In this document: positions 23,431 through 32,564 of the stretch, piece by piece | Position numbering within the stretch: the first letter of the stretch is position 1 | Layout: each line of letters begins with the position of its first letter | Assembly (NCBI GenBank): GCA_937877715.1 | Contig: CALEHW010000019.1 | Location: 1 to 33,453, forward strand | Direction of reading: 5' to 3' | From: an uncultured Methylophaga sp. | Lineage (GTDB): Bacteria > Pseudomonadota > Gammaproteobacteria > GCF-002020875 | DNA: 33,453 bases | Position numbers and translations under genes: made by a program | The notes under the pieces: model-generated | Databases searched by the model: none | Told to the model about the DNA's origin: nothing | The model's input: the letters and a program-made list of their open reading frames with translations, nothing else

Positions 23431-24289
23431 TTTGCTCTCTGTTCTCCTCGATATGGACGCTGGAGAGCAGGGCCGCATAGCGTGAAAGCATCCCCAGAAA
23501 GCGGAGACGGTCAGGTCCCGGGATGGCACCGCTCCACTCTGTTTCACCCCCCTGGTTGCCGAATCCCCATGAGCTTATGGCAGTGGAGAAGGCAGGCTCT
23601 ACTCTGGTGGTCGATATAGTGCAGTTCAGCAGGCTTGATAGTTCAATGCTGTCATCGACACGATCATCCAGAATTACCTCTCCACGATCTAGCTCAATCA
23701 CTCGGTTAACCAGTGAAGCTACCTCGTCTAGGCGGTGGCTGGAGATCAACATGGCGTTCTTCTTCTGCCTCTTCTCCAGCATGGAGAAGAGGATATGGCG
23801 TGCCTTTGGATCAAGATTGGCTGCCGGTTCATCCATGATCAGCAGATTCGTGGGGCGCCCCAGGGCGATGGCGATCAGCAGTTTCTGTTTCTGTCCTCCG
23901 GAGAGTTTTACAAATGGTTGCCTACGGATCGCCGAGAGATCCAGCCCCAGCTGATCGGTTACATGTTCCATCTCTTCGATACCACAGTCACAGACACTGG
24001 CTGCAAAATTGAGCAGCTGCTGAACCGGCATTTTCAGTGGTGGTGGTAGCTGAGGGACAAAACCGATGCTGGATAGCACCTCTCTCCGATCTTTTCGGGG
24101 GTCTAGTCTATTAACCGTGATCTCTCCATCAAAGCTGTACTCGCCTAGCAGGCAGCGGATCAGTGTAGTTTTTCCTGCTCCATTAGAGCCGATAAGAGCT
24201 ACACGATCGCCAGTCTGGATCTGCAGATCCAGCTTCTTGAGGACAGCAGTACGTTTAAAGGTTTTTGATACCTTTTGCAGAGTAATCAT
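23405..24289 (-). CDS. nosF: NosF, ATPase of the NosFY transporter
   Basis: Cytoplasmic ABC ATPase of 294 residues that powers the NosDFY complex in NosZ maturation. Walker A is GSNGAGKTT (about 34-42), the signature is LSGGQKQK, and Walker B is LLIMDEP, followed by the H-loop 'LISSHRLDEV'. The N-terminal 200 residues are typical. The last eight residues are encoded by the arm of an inverted repeat shared with nosL, so the original C-terminus may have been replaced. The gene begins 13 bases after nosH. Confidence 0.93.
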   Translation of the reverse strand: MITLQKVSKTFKRTAVLKKLDLQIQTGDRVALIGSNGAGKTTLIRCLLGEYSFDGEITVNRLDPRKDRREVLSSIGFVPQLPPPLKMPVQQLLNFAASVCDCGIEEMEHVTDQLGLDLSAIRRQPFVKLSGGQKQKLLIAIALGRPTNLLIMDEPAANLDPKARHILFSMLEKRQKKNAMLISSHRLDEVASLVNRVIELDRGEVILDDRVDDSIELSSLLNCTISTTRVEPAFSTAISSWGFGNQGGETEWSGAIPGPDRLRFLGMLSRYAALLSSVHIEENREQTAGSGLHV

Positions 24290-24302
24290 TGGTTGAGATC
24301 TC

Positions 24303-25280
24303 TCATTTCTTCTTGCTCAACCCCTTGAAGTGGTAGCTGAGTGAGTCGGTTGGACAGACATCCACACACATACCACAGCGGGTACAGTCGGGTCCAAGTT
24401 CAACATTGATTTTTGGGGCACGCCCCTTGATGGTCCACTCCAGTACATGTGGCACCAGGCAGACCTTGCGGCAGTCTCCCTCATGGTGGCAGGCATCGAC
24501 ATTGTAGTTGATTTTTAGGGGCGAGAAGATTCCGACAAAGCCATAGGTCAGGCCGATAGGACAGGCATATCGGCACCATGCACGACGTGAGTAGAAGATC
24601 TCTACAGTAAGCAGGAACAGTACCCAGAGCAGGGCAACAGTGGGGCCGTAGATCAAGGCACGACTGAGAATGCCAGTAGGGGATATGGTCTCGAATACGG
24701 TGTAGCCGGTCACCAGGGCAAGCAGGGCAAAAATGATATATAGGTAGAGGCGTGCCTTGCGGTTGAAGATATGGTTTTTGATGATCTTTTTTTCAATGAG
24801 TTTAAGATGAATCATCTCTGCAAATTCAGAGATCAGATGGTAGGGGCAGACCCAAGAGCAGAAGGCGCGCCCCCCCAGCAATAACCAGATAATGAGTACA
24901 GTTACGGTACCGATCAACAGGTTGATCACCACCACCTTGAAGGCAAGCACTACCTGCAGTGCAGAGTTGAGATCCGCCATATGGAAGCCCAAGAAGCGGG
25001 AGGCGGTCAGTGCCCCCTCCAGCACCTGAATATCCAGGGCGTAGGAGAATACAAAAAGAAGATTTATGAGGACAAGTGTGGTCCAGCGACGTCTTTTCCA
25101 CTTTTTCTTGTGATTGTCACGATATATCTGGTGAGCCTCCCGGATCTTGAATTTATCCAGCTCACCACTCTCTTTTTTGCGCTCATGTAGTTCCTGAGCT
25201 TCTGGAGATATCTTCTCGGGCAGAGTCTTGACAGGGCTCTGCCCGAGCATGATGTTGACACAATATCTTCCAATCTTCAT
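24303..25280 (-). CDS. nosH: NosH, NapH-like membrane iron-sulfur protein
   Basis: Membrane ferredoxin of 325 residues with about four transmembrane helices and the two cytoplasm-facing CX3CP motifs of NapH/NosR-like proteins (CSWVCP and CRYACP). The C-terminus carries Fe-S clusters in 'CHHEGDCRKVC' and 'CTRCGMCVDVCP'. In clade II nos systems NosH is proposed to oxidise menaquinol and pass electrons to NosG and on to cytochromes c. The start at 25280 follows a strong GGGAGG ribosome binding site and overlaps nosG by 4 nt. An 11-bp perfect inverted repeat (25215-25247) lies in its first codons. Confidence 0.88.
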   Translation of the reverse strand: MKIGRYCVNIMLGQSPVKTLPEKISPEAQELHERKKESGELDKFKIREAHQIYRDNHKKKWKRRRWTTLVLINLLFVFSYALDIQVLEGALTASRFLGFHMADLNSALQVVLAFKVVVINLLIGTVTVLIIWLLLGGRAFCSWVCPYHLISEFAEMIHLKLIEKKIIKNHIFNRKARLYLYIIFALLALVTGYTVFETISPTGILSRALIYGPTVALLWVLFLLTVEIFYSRRAWCRYACPIGLTYGFVGIFSPLKINYNVDACHHEGDCRKVCLVPHVLEWTIKGRAPKINVELGPDCTRCGMCVDVCPTDSLSYHFKGLSKKK

Positions 25281-26107
25281 GCCTGACCTCCCGTTATCTG
25301 TTCCCAGGTTGCCCGCTGATCGATAACAATGGAGGGGGCTGTGGTTGGACATACCATCTCGCAGACGCCACACCCCACACACCCTTCAAGAATGGTTGGG
25401 CGATACTGGGCACGTCCCTCTGGTGTTGTCTCCAGCATAAGCTCTATGGCACGGTTGGGAGGACACTGGTTGATATCATTGGAAGGTGGGGTTCCTGCAT
25501 CACACTGGTCGGCACGTATCTCGATCGGGCAGAGGCGAACACAGAGATCACAGAGCTCAAGATCAAAATATTGCTCATTCAGTGGCAGTGGATTCCAGCG
25601 GTCAATCTTGTCAAAACGGAGTTTTCCTCCATACTCTACCCCACGGGTAATACCATTAAACCCGGCCCCCTGCATTGCAAGACACTGATCTGGTAGCTCC
25701 AGTCTGGCATATCCCATCCTGGTCTCGTGAGGGTAGTTGATCTCGTGAGTCAGAGCCCCGGTTGGACATGCCAGTACACACTGCAGTCCATCGCACGAGA
25801 AGTCACAGGCCTGTGCCCGGGCATCGATATAGGCTGCCCCCTGTCCCTGCCCATCAAATATGTCCGCCAACTCAATCGCCTCCACGGGGCATACCTGGAC
25901 ACACTGACCGCATTTAATGCAGGAGGCGAGATACTCCTTCTCATCCAGGGCACCGGGTGGACGTAGCCGTGGATTGGCGTTGGTCATGGTTGGAATAAGG
26001 TTCAGCAGGGAGAAACCGGTAACTCCGGCAACCATTACCGAGGTTCTCAGAAACTCTCTTCGCGCCTTCTCTTCTCTTGTTAGCCGGGTAGTTTTTTTAC
26101 TGCTCAC
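25277..26107 (-). CDS. nosG: NosG, NapG-like Tat-exported ferredoxin
   Basis: Periplasmic polyferredoxin of 276 residues. A twin-arginine signal (RREFLR, residues 16-21) precedes a hydrophobic stretch. Four cysteine clusters follow: CIKCGQCVQVCP, a variant CDFSCDGLQCVLACP, CDLCVRLCP and CVGCGVCEMVCP, consistent with four [4Fe-4S] centres as in NapG. It should form a menaquinol-oxidising pair with NosH and donate to the nos cytochromes. The start codon is GTG, overlapping the nosD stop (TAGTG). NapA and other nap genes are absent, so NosG is favoured over NapG. Confidence 0.88.
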   Translation of the reverse strand: MSSKKTTRLTREEKARREFLRTSVMVAGVTGFSLLNLIPTMTNANPRLRPPGALDEKEYLASCIKCGQCVQVCPVEAIELADIFDGQGQGAAYIDARAQACDFSCDGLQCVLACPTGALTHEINYPHETRMGYARLELPDQCLAMQGAGFNGITRGVEYGGKLRFDKIDRWNPLPLNEQYFDLELCDLCVRLCPIEIRADQCDAGTPPSNDINQCPPNRAIELMLETTPEGRAQYRPTILEGCVGCGVCEMVCPTTAPSIVIDQRATWEQITGGQA

Positions 26108-27537
26108 TATTTCAGACTCTTTTCAAGTAATTTCAGTGACGATCCCCAGTCTCTGGATGATGACTGGTTCGTTTCATCGGTTGTAACAGTTGCGGACTCG
26201 TCGCTCCTGTCATCTCTCTTGCCCCCACCGCTGATCTGCCATCTGCTCTCCATCTTGGCGGCTCTCAGCAGCGGTTTCTCATCTCTCAACAGTAGTGTTG
26301 GTTCCGAGAACGGCGCCAGCTGTTCAAGAAAGTCCAGTGTCTCCAGCAGGGGGGTACCCATAAAGAAACGGGTATCCGGACGGTCCATCCAGATTCTGTC
26401 TGCATAGGCATAGAGTTTATATGGAGTATCTCCGGTGCCATCTCTGTTCTGGTCAAATCCCTCGTAATCATCCCAGTGGTTTCCCTCCCACACATTCTTG
26501 GTTGCACTCCCGTTTCCATCAACTACCACCTGGCTGATATTGTCCTTGAATGTGTTGTTGCGAGCAATATTTCCCCACCAAGGGGTGTGGAAGAGGATAC
26601 CGATACCGTTAAATGCCACCAGATTGTTCTCCATCAGGTTGGTGGTATCTGGTTGGTATGGAGAGACATCACTATAGATGCCGGTGGCACAGTATAGAAT
26701 CTTGTTGTCTGTAATCTTTACGTCACTGGTCTCCTTGAGGCCTATACCCATCCCTGTGACCCCCTGAGAGCGTGCAATATAGTTGTTCCTGATCACGGCA
26801 CCGTCACTGTACATCAGGAATATGCCAACCGAGTTGTTGGTGTATTCGTTGTCTTCAATCAGATTTCCCTGGGAGTACATGAAGTGGAGGGCATAGCGTC
26901 CACCGGAGGATTTGTTGCGGGCGATGGTGTTGTCGCTTGAGTACCAGACCACCATATCCCTGGTTCCAGTAATGATGTTGTCGGTAACCATATTGTTGAA
27001 GCTGTACCAGAGGCGAACAGAGTCTCCCTGTAGCCCCAGTGGACGATCACTCTTGGAGCTGATTCGGTTACGGCGAACAATGTTGTTTTCCGCCTGTCCG
27101 AGATCAACTCCAAACAGGCACTCCTCAATAATATTGTCCTTGATGACATTGAAGTTGCCATGTACCTGTACGCCAGAGTCTATGTCATTATGGGAGACAC
27201 CAGAGTTGACCAGTCTGAGATTCTGCAGAGTAGCACCATCGGTATCTATATAGACCACACTCCCTTTCCCCCCGGCATCAATGGTGACCCCATTTTTCCC
27301 ATCAATAGTGATCGGTTTTTCTATAGTAATGGGTCCTGCATAGGTGCCGGCAGGGGGGGTCAAAACTTCTCCACGCGGGGTGGCGTCTACCAACTCCTGA
27401 AAAGATGGGTGTTGTGGTTTGGCAGAGGCCACAGCCTGCGAGAGAGTTGAAAAGAGAGCAGACAGCAATATGGCAAACATCAGCCAGTGTGTAGTCAGCC
27501 GTACAAAATTACAGCTGACTACTGTGACCCGTTTCAT
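26107..27537 (-). CDS. nosD: NosD, periplasmic NosZ maturation protein
   Basis: Exported right-handed beta-helix protein of 476 residues with the repeated N-x-I-x-x-N strand pattern of the NosD/CASH family across about residues 80-370. The signal peptide is about 1-39. NosD sits on NosFY and supports assembly of the copper-sulfide centre. The segment after about residue 395 is an acidic and serine-rich tail beyond the usual helix, of unknown use. It follows nosB by 22 bases and overlaps nosG by one base. Confidence 0.92.
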   Translation of the reverse strand: MKRVTVVSCNFVRLTTHWLMFAILLSALFSTLSQAVASAKPQHPSFQELVDATPRGEVLTPPAGTYAGPITIEKPITIDGKNGVTIDAGGKGSVVYIDTDGATLQNLRLVNSGVSHNDIDSGVQVHGNFNVIKDNIIEECLFGVDLGQAENNIVRRNRISSKSDRPLGLQGDSVRLWYSFNNMVTDNIITGTRDMVVWYSSDNTIARNKSSGGRYALHFMYSQGNLIEDNEYTNNSVGIFLMYSDGAVIRNNYIARSQGVTGMGIGLKETSDVKITDNKILYCATGIYSDVSPYQPDTTNLMENNLVAFNGIGILFHTPWWGNIARNNTFKDNISQVVVDGNGSATKNVWEGNHWDDYEGFDQNRDGTGDTPYKLYAYADRIWMDRPDTRFFMGTPLLETLDFLEQLAPFSEPTLLLRDEKPLLRAAKMESRWQISGGGKRDDRSDESATVTTDETNQSSSRDWGSSLKLLEKSLK

Positions 27538-27559
27538 TGACTCAGACCTCTAATACAAA

Positions 27560-28771
27560 TTATTCGTGAGATGCCTTCAGGCGGATCAGTGCGGCGGCCG
27601 CGAGCACCACTGAGTTGAGCATGATTAGCCCAAAACCATAGTATGGGTAGGAGTAGGTAGAGAACTGTGCAACCTTACCAACACCAAATACAGTTGGCAT
27701 AAATGGCTTAACGGTAAATGCTCCCATCTCACTCAGATGGTGACCGAACCACCAGAGCCAACCGGCATAGTCCATGATAAAGAAGACAGGAAGAGCCATA
27801 GGAACCAGAATCAGCACCCAGGTGAACATCTTCTCCATCTTCCAGAGACCTATAATAACCAGTGCCATAGCAGCCAGCAGGCCACCAAAGACAACATTGG
27901 TAATGGTCATAATCATCCCGGTACGCTCGATATCGGTCATGCCAACCTTGCTGGCCATTACATTACAACGGGAGAGGAATTCACTCTGCTGCTGCTCTGC
28001 ATTCATGGAGGAGTCTTTCTTGATCAGGTCATACATGTCATGGAAGGTGGACATCACAGCTGAGGTAGCTCCTGCGTTTACCAGCAGGTCATTCAGCTCC
28101 TCAAATGGACGATCCTGGGTGGCATACAGGTCCACATAGGTCATTTTTGAGGCATAGCTCTCACAATCGACCCCGATGGTTGGAAAGTATCGGGCCAGAG
28201 ATTCTTCGTAACTGGCTTGGATTGCCTCGGTTCCACTCCAGCTCTCTATCTCTTCCGGTTTAAGCTGCATGGTGCTCATCAGGTCCTCTTTGTAGGGGCT
28301 GGATTGCATGCCAAGCCCCCCCTCAGTATAGAGGGTGGAGTAGGCCCAGCCAGCAATAAGGATTGAACCTGCACTCATCAGTATGATTCTCTGTCTGTTG
28401 TTGGGTATGGCAAAGGCAATCACCATCAGCCCCAGTAGGACAAAGACAAAGGGAGAGACGGCACGTTCAACCGGTGCGCCAGCTGCAATAGGATACATTC
28501 CTACATAGTGGTTGATGGCGTCCATCTCGTGTTTACAGTCGAGAGACTCCTCCTCAAACTTCTCTTCGGTCTCAACTTTTTCACAGCCATTAAAAACCCC
28601 GTTAACATGGAAGTGGATACGGATTCCCTGAGGAAATGCAGCATCCGGATATTGTGGGGCTTTCAGAGAGACCCACCAGATGGGGCTGTAGAAGATGGAG
28701 ATAAGTAGACCAAGGGCAATTAGGGAGAGAGTGCCTATGATCAGATTTTGTTTGTGGTTGGTAGTGCTCAT
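27560..28771 (-). CDS. nosB: NosB-like membrane protein of clade II nos clusters
   Basis: A 403-residue membrane protein with about six helices. The N-terminal helix is followed by a periplasmic segment 'YSPIWWVSLKAPQYPD' and later 'DAINHYVGMYPI', motifs seen in the conserved membrane protein NosB that marks clade II (Wolinella-type) nos clusters. A central soluble loop of about 120 residues holds three cysteines, and the C-terminal half has three or four further helices with 'WLWWFGHHLSEMGAF'. Its role is not established; it is needed with NosZ in the organisms that carry it. It stands after the diheme cytochrome gene and starts the nosBDGHFLY run. Confidence 0.8.
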   Translation of the reverse strand: MSTTNHKQNLIIGTLSLIALGLLISIFYSPIWWVSLKAPQYPDAAFPQGIRIHFHVNGVFNGCEKVETEEKFEEESLDCKHEMDAINHYVGMYPIAAGAPVERAVSPFVFVLLGLMVIAFAIPNNRQRIILMSAGSILIAGWAYSTLYTEGGLGMQSSPYKEDLMSTMQLKPEEIESWSGTEAIQASYEESLARYFPTIGVDCESYASKMTYVDLYATQDRPFEELNDLLVNAGATSAVMSTFHDMYDLIKKDSSMNAEQQQSEFLSRCNVMASKVGMTDIERTGMIMTITNVVFGGLLAAMALVIIGLWKMEKMFTWVLILVPMALPVFFIMDYAGWLWWFGHHLSEMGAFTVKPFMPTVFGVGKVAQFSTYSYPYYGFGLIMLNSVVLAAAALIRLKASHE

Positions 28772-28906
28772 GATTGTATAAACCTTACTCGTACATGGTG
28801 TAGATGAGTATTACATCGTTACCGCTCTCCATCTCATGTCAAAATCTCCCCAGGAGAAGGGTAAAGGGCTGCCCTCCAGAAGAGGAGGGCAGTAACATCT
28901 CAGGAC
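28772..28906 (-). promoter_or_regulatory. nosB leader with GC-rich hairpin
   Basis: CTGCCCTCC (28869-28877) pairs perfectly with GGAGGGCAG (28884-28892) around AGAAGA. It lies just past the diheme cytochrome stop on the minus strand, without a U-tract. It may tune read-through or protect the upstream transcript. No FNR/DNR box is found before nosB, so nosB is probably expressed by read-through. Confidence 0.4.
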
Positions 28907-29632
28907 TTAGTCATAATCAGGGTTCTGCCAGCCGATTGGCCCCAGATTTGCTGCAGGTACAGCAATACGGGAGGTATAATCGATAACTGCTCTCATATCA
29001 TCATTGCTGAACTCGGCAATCTGTTTGACCATGTCTGGATTTGCATTTCGACGCTTGCCATCACGAATCCACTCAAACTGACGAAGCATATACGCATAGT
29101 GCTGCCCCTGAATCTTGGGGTAGAATTTCTCCTGGTTACCCTCACCGTTGTCACCGTGGCACTGCGGACAGTTCTTTTTGTAGAGCTCTTCACCTCGAGC
29201 CAGATTGGTGCCGTCACCCTTACCGTTGTCCGGATTCATCGGTAGAGCGGCAATATATGCAGTAACATCTGCAATTGCCTGCTCATCACCAATCGACTCT
29301 GGGAGGGCGAATGGGTACATGGTTGGATTATCACGGTTGAGCGCACGAATATCTGCCAACTGTTTGATCAATACATTTCGGTGCTGGCCAGCAAGCTGAG
29401 GGAAGGTTCCATTTTGCATGCCCCATCCCTCAAGAAGGTGACAGGCAGAGCAGACCTCATAGACCTCAATGCCATTTTCACGGTCTGGGGTTAGCGTCAT
29501 GGCAACGCTCTGCTCACCCTCGCCAGTATTCCAATCCTTAACATCAGTTACCTGACCACTGGCAGAGGCAGTACTGCCAACACTCATTCCAATCATGGCA
29601 ACTCCAGCCGCAATTACTGTAATCTTCTTCAT
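28907..29632 (-). CDS. Diheme cytochrome c of the nos cluster
   Basis: Exported diheme c-type cytochrome of 241 residues. The signal peptide is about 1-24; heme motifs are CSACH at 61-65 and CPQCH at 155-159. Both halves share 'P.L.GQH..vL..Q' or 'P.I.GQHYAYMLRQF', showing two c4/c553-like domains. GGAGA precedes the ATG at a normal distance. It has its own DNR-type promoter and leads the operon that includes nosB to nosY. It is the likely periplasmic electron carrier between NosG/NosH and NosZ (NosC1/NosC2 role), which is inference from position. Confidence 0.87.
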   Translation of the reverse strand: MKKITVIAAGVAMIGMSVGSTASASGQVTDVKDWNTGEGEQSVAMTLTPDRENGIEVYEVCSACHLLEGWGMQNGTFPQLAGQHRNVLIKQLADIRALNRDNPTMYPFALPESIGDEQAIADVTAYIAALPMNPDNGKGDGTNLARGEELYKKNCPQCHGDNGEGNQEKFYPKIQGQHYAYMLRQFEWIRDGKRRNANPDMVKQIAEFSNDDMRAVIDYTSRIAVPAANLGPIGWQNPDYD

Positions 29633-29673
29633 TTACATTTTCTCCACTCTTTTAGTTTGCTCATATACTTTAC

Positions 29674-29715
29674 AGAATAGGTAAATAATCAAATCATCAC
29701 CTTGACCTGTATCAA
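29674..29715 (-). promoter_or_regulatory. DNR/FNR promoter of the diheme cytochrome-nosB operon
   Basis: On the minus strand the box reads TTGATACAGGTCAA (29715-29702), matching 9 of 10 fixed positions. TATTCT (29679-29674) is a fair -10. The predicted start near 29667 places the box centre at -41.5. Confidence 0.62.
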
Positions 29716-29752
29716 TGTAGACATTATCACTCAGAAAATATGGGTGTATTAG

Positions 29753-30073
29753 CTACTTCAGTGACGAGAGCCACTCAGCAATTTCAGCCATCTCAGCCTC
29801 ATTTACCAGCCCCATCACGCCCTGCATTGCAGCAGCTTGTCCATTACTACGAACTCCAGACTTGATGTCTTTCATCTGAGCGAGCGCATATTCCTTGTTC
29901 TGTCCAGCAAGCTTTGGATAAATTGGGAGAATCGGGGTCTGTGCATCTTTACCGTGGCAGGCCCAGCAGGTCTTGGCCTGGTAGAGTGAAGCACCATCTG
30001 CAGAGGCAGTTGTTGCCATTGCGGACAGTATGGCCATGGAGGAGGCAATTAATACAGTTTTCTTTAGATTCAT
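29753..30073 (-). CDS. Monoheme class I cytochrome c downstream of nosZ
   Basis: A 106-residue exported c553-like cytochrome. The signal peptide is about 1-25, the heme motif CWACH is at 36-40, and distal methionine candidates lie in AAMQGVMG. The start at 30073 has a GAGGA ribosome binding site 8 bases away; a longer frame to 30151 runs into the nosZ terminator and is rejected. It lies between nosZ and the diheme cytochrome, a place where a soluble donor to the NosZ copper centre would be expected. It may be transcribed by read-through of the nosZ terminator or from its own weak promoter. Confidence 0.85.
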   Translation of the reverse strand: MNLKKTVLIASSMAILSAMATTASADGASLYQAKTCWACHGKDAQTPILPIYPKLAGQNKEYALAQMKDIKSGVRSNGQAAAMQGVMGLVNEAEMAEIAEWLSSLK

Positions 30074-30133
30074 GTTTTGTTCCTCAGTTATTAAATAGTT
30101 GTTATAGATCCTGGTACTGCTAGGATTTTTTTG

Positions 30134-30163
30134 AAAAAAGGGGGAGAGCAATTGCTCTCCCCC
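30134..30163 (-). terminator. Intrinsic terminator of nosZ
   Basis: A perfect 24-base palindrome (30140-30163, GGGGGAGAGCAA and its complement) is followed on the minus strand by a run of six T (30139-30134). It starts 34 bases past the nosZ stop codon. Confidence 0.85.
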
Positions 30164-30196
30164 GTTGGTTGAAGGTTTAAGTTGTGAAAGTTTACA

Positions 30197-32491
30197 TTAT
30201 TTCACAATTTTTGCACCATGCTCTTCCAGGTAAGTCTTGGCACGTAGACCAATGTCTGCGGCCTTCACCTGGTACTGCCACCACTGGCCAGCCTGCAGGG
30301 TTCCATTCTGGAAGTCACCTGCTCCAGCAGATTCCTCTGCCTTCTTGCGCCAGGTCTCAGCAAAGCCCAACTGATCTACTGCATCCTCAACCAGCGCGGT
30401 TACTGGAGCAAAGTCAGTATAGTTGGTGCTGGTGATATAGCCTACAACACTGTCGATGACGGCTTGAGTATCCAGATTGGTCTGGTACTGCTTGTCGTAA
30501 TCAGCCTTGCTGTAGACGGTACCTTCTTGCATTGCACCAACTTCTGCCTTGTAACCTTTTGGTTTAACCAGAAGGTAGCCTTCCATCTCGAGGTGGAGCG
30601 CTGAACAGAACTCAGTACAGTAGTAAGGGAAGACACCCTCGATATCTGCAGTAAAGGTTGCAGAAACGGTCTTACCAGGTTCGATAGAGAGGTTTACATT
30701 GGTGCCGTTGACTGCGAAACCGTGGGTCTCATCCTCAGCACGCTCCAGGTTGGTCAGGTGAATAATTACCTTGTCACCAACCTCAGCCTCAATTGTCTCT
30801 GGTGTGATGTGTGAACGAATCACAGTACCAAAGACCTCAACCGTACAGTTGTCACCATCACATGTGCGGACAGTCTTTTCACGACCAGCACGGGTCTTGA
30901 ACTTGGAGCGCGTGTCAGTACGGCTGTTCCATCCAGACTTGTAGCGAATGCCAGGTTTCAGCTTGTCTGCCTTGATTGCAACTACATAGTGCGGTTCGCC
31001 CAGTGGTAGTGGCATATCATAGAGAAGTTCCATCTTGTCACCCTTGATATCAATCAACTGGTGGTTCTGTGGATGAAGTGGACCGACCGGATTGAAACGG
31101 TCAATAGCCAACTTATTCAGAGAGACAAGATACTTGCCGTCTGGAGAGGCGGAATCGCCCTCCATTGCAACCAGGTGGCCGATATTGTAGTGGACAGAGA
31201 GCTTGTCCAGAATCTCACCAGTACAGTAGTTCCACTTGGTGACCTGTGAGTCAACGTAGATTGAGGTGAAGACCGTACAATCCTTGGAGTCATACTGGGT
31301 ATGCAGGGGACCAAGTCCTACCTGTACCTGCGTATGAAGCGAGTCCTCCAGAGAGACGATAGGGATACCGTAGGTATCACGAGCCTCATATTTGCCAGCA
31401 TTATGTGCAGCCATCATCTTCTCGAAGCTGTAGACATAAGCGTGGCTGTCCAGCTTGCCGGAAACGATGATATGGGCACCATCAGGAGATACATCTACGC
31501 CGTGTGGGCTTTTTGGCTCTGGAACCAGGAATAGGGCGTTATTCTCCACCATTGTCTCCATGGAGAGTACATCCATCCCATTAATAGATTTACCTTTTCC
31601 TGCCTTGTAGAGCTCTGCCGCTTTCTTCCAGTTAATTGCATGGAGGAAGTCAGTGTCTTTCTGGGAACAACCTGCCTCATAAGGAGGACGACCCTTCTCG
31701 ATGCCACCAACATAACGCTCAGAACAGAAGGAGTTGGTGAAGGACCAGCCATCACTCACAAATTTACCAGTATCGGATAGATCCTGGCTGTATGGAGGGA
31801 GCTCGACCGTGAAGGATTGAGATTGGTCAATGCGACCCTTCTCATTGTCGAAGCTCCAGTAGGTGACACCACCACGGTAGCGGTCATTAAACTGCTCCAG
31901 TGGGACATACTCGTTCTCGAATGGAGCAGGATACTGTGCCGCCTCAACAATATAGTCAGTATTTGGAGTTACAAAAGCACCACCATGCTCATTATTGAAG
32001 TGTGGGTTAACCACAATTTGTTTGGTCTCGAAGTCATGTAGATCAATCACTGCTATGCGAGGGTTAGCCTTGTCATTGATGAAAAGGTACTTACCGTTGT
32101 ACTCACCCTCTGTCTCAGAGAAAGCGGGGTGGTGGGTGTCACCAAAGTTGATCTGCTTCCCGTTGATGTTTCCTTGAGCCAATACTGCCTTGGACTCATC
32201 ATCAAAGCCATATCCCTGCCATGGCTCTGGCGTGAATACGCCGATGTATTTAAGAATACGCATTGAAGGGATTCCGTAGACAATAACCTGCCCACTCTGT
32301 CCGCCGGAGCTGAAGGCGAGATATTCATCACGTCCGCCAGATGGGGTATAGGTTTTAGCTGCCGCTAGCAGATCCTTCTGTGTGAGGCCACGCTCTTTCA
32401 TGACATCATCCAGCGAGGAGGACCACGCTGCACTTCCGGTACCGAGCGACATTCCGATGGCAGTTGCCATTGTGAGCGTCTTCTTAAGCAT
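30197..32491 (-). CDS. nosZ: Clade II-type nitrous oxide reductase NosZ
   Basis: Periplasmic enzyme reducing N2O to N2; 764 residues from ATG 32491, which has AGGAG upstream (a longer frame to 32641 is rejected). The leader is a Sec-type signal without twin arginines, the mark of clade II NosZ. The seven-bladed propeller carries the CuZ histidines in contexts such as 'NNEHGGAF', 'KSPHGVDVS', 'GLGPLHTQYD', 'YNIGHLVA' and 'LGEPHYVVAI'. The CuA site is Cys625-x3-Cys629-x3-His633-x2-Met636. About 117 helical residues follow the CuA domain; unlike the Wolinella enzyme, no CXXCH heme motif is present there. A DNR promoter precedes it and a strong terminator follows. Confidence 0.95.
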   Translation of the reverse strand: MLKKTLTMATAIGMSLGTGSAAWSSSLDDVMKERGLTQKDLLAAAKTYTPSGGRDEYLAFSSGGQSGQVIVYGIPSMRILKYIGVFTPEPWQGYGFDDESKAVLAQGNINGKQINFGDTHHPAFSETEGEYNGKYLFINDKANPRIAVIDLHDFETKQIVVNPHFNNEHGGAFVTPNTDYIVEAAQYPAPFENEYVPLEQFNDRYRGGVTYWSFDNEKGRIDQSQSFTVELPPYSQDLSDTGKFVSDGWSFTNSFCSERYVGGIEKGRPPYEAGCSQKDTDFLHAINWKKAAELYKAGKGKSINGMDVLSMETMVENNALFLVPEPKSPHGVDVSPDGAHIIVSGKLDSHAYVYSFEKMMAAHNAGKYEARDTYGIPIVSLEDSLHTQVQVGLGPLHTQYDSKDCTVFTSIYVDSQVTKWNYCTGEILDKLSVHYNIGHLVAMEGDSASPDGKYLVSLNKLAIDRFNPVGPLHPQNHQLIDIKGDKMELLYDMPLPLGEPHYVVAIKADKLKPGIRYKSGWNSRTDTRSKFKTRAGREKTVRTCDGDNCTVEVFGTVIRSHITPETIEAEVGDKVIIHLTNLERAEDETHGFAVNGTNVNLSIEPGKTVSATFTADIEGVFPYYCTEFCSALHLEMEGYLLVKPKGYKAEVGAMQEGTVYSKADYDKQYQTNLDTQAVIDSVVGYITSTNYTDFAPVTALVEDAVDQLGFAETWRKKAEESAGAGDFQNGTLQAGQWWQYQVKAADIGLRAKTYLEEHGAKIVK

Positions 32492-32564
32492 AACTTGTTG
32501 ACTCCTAATTAGTTTTTCTTGGTCTGGCTCTTTGGGAGAAGAGTACAGAACGTACGGTTCCAAA

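Noticed and set aside
25215-25247. 11-bp perfect inverted repeat in the first nosH codons
   Set aside because: Noted as structure, but it is wholly coding, has no U-tract and does not cover the start or ribosome binding site, so no function is claimed.
30108-30132. Plus-strand hairpin ATCCT/AGGAT followed by seven T
   Set aside because: No plus-strand gene lies upstream, and the stem is short; it is probably a by-product of the nosZ terminator region.
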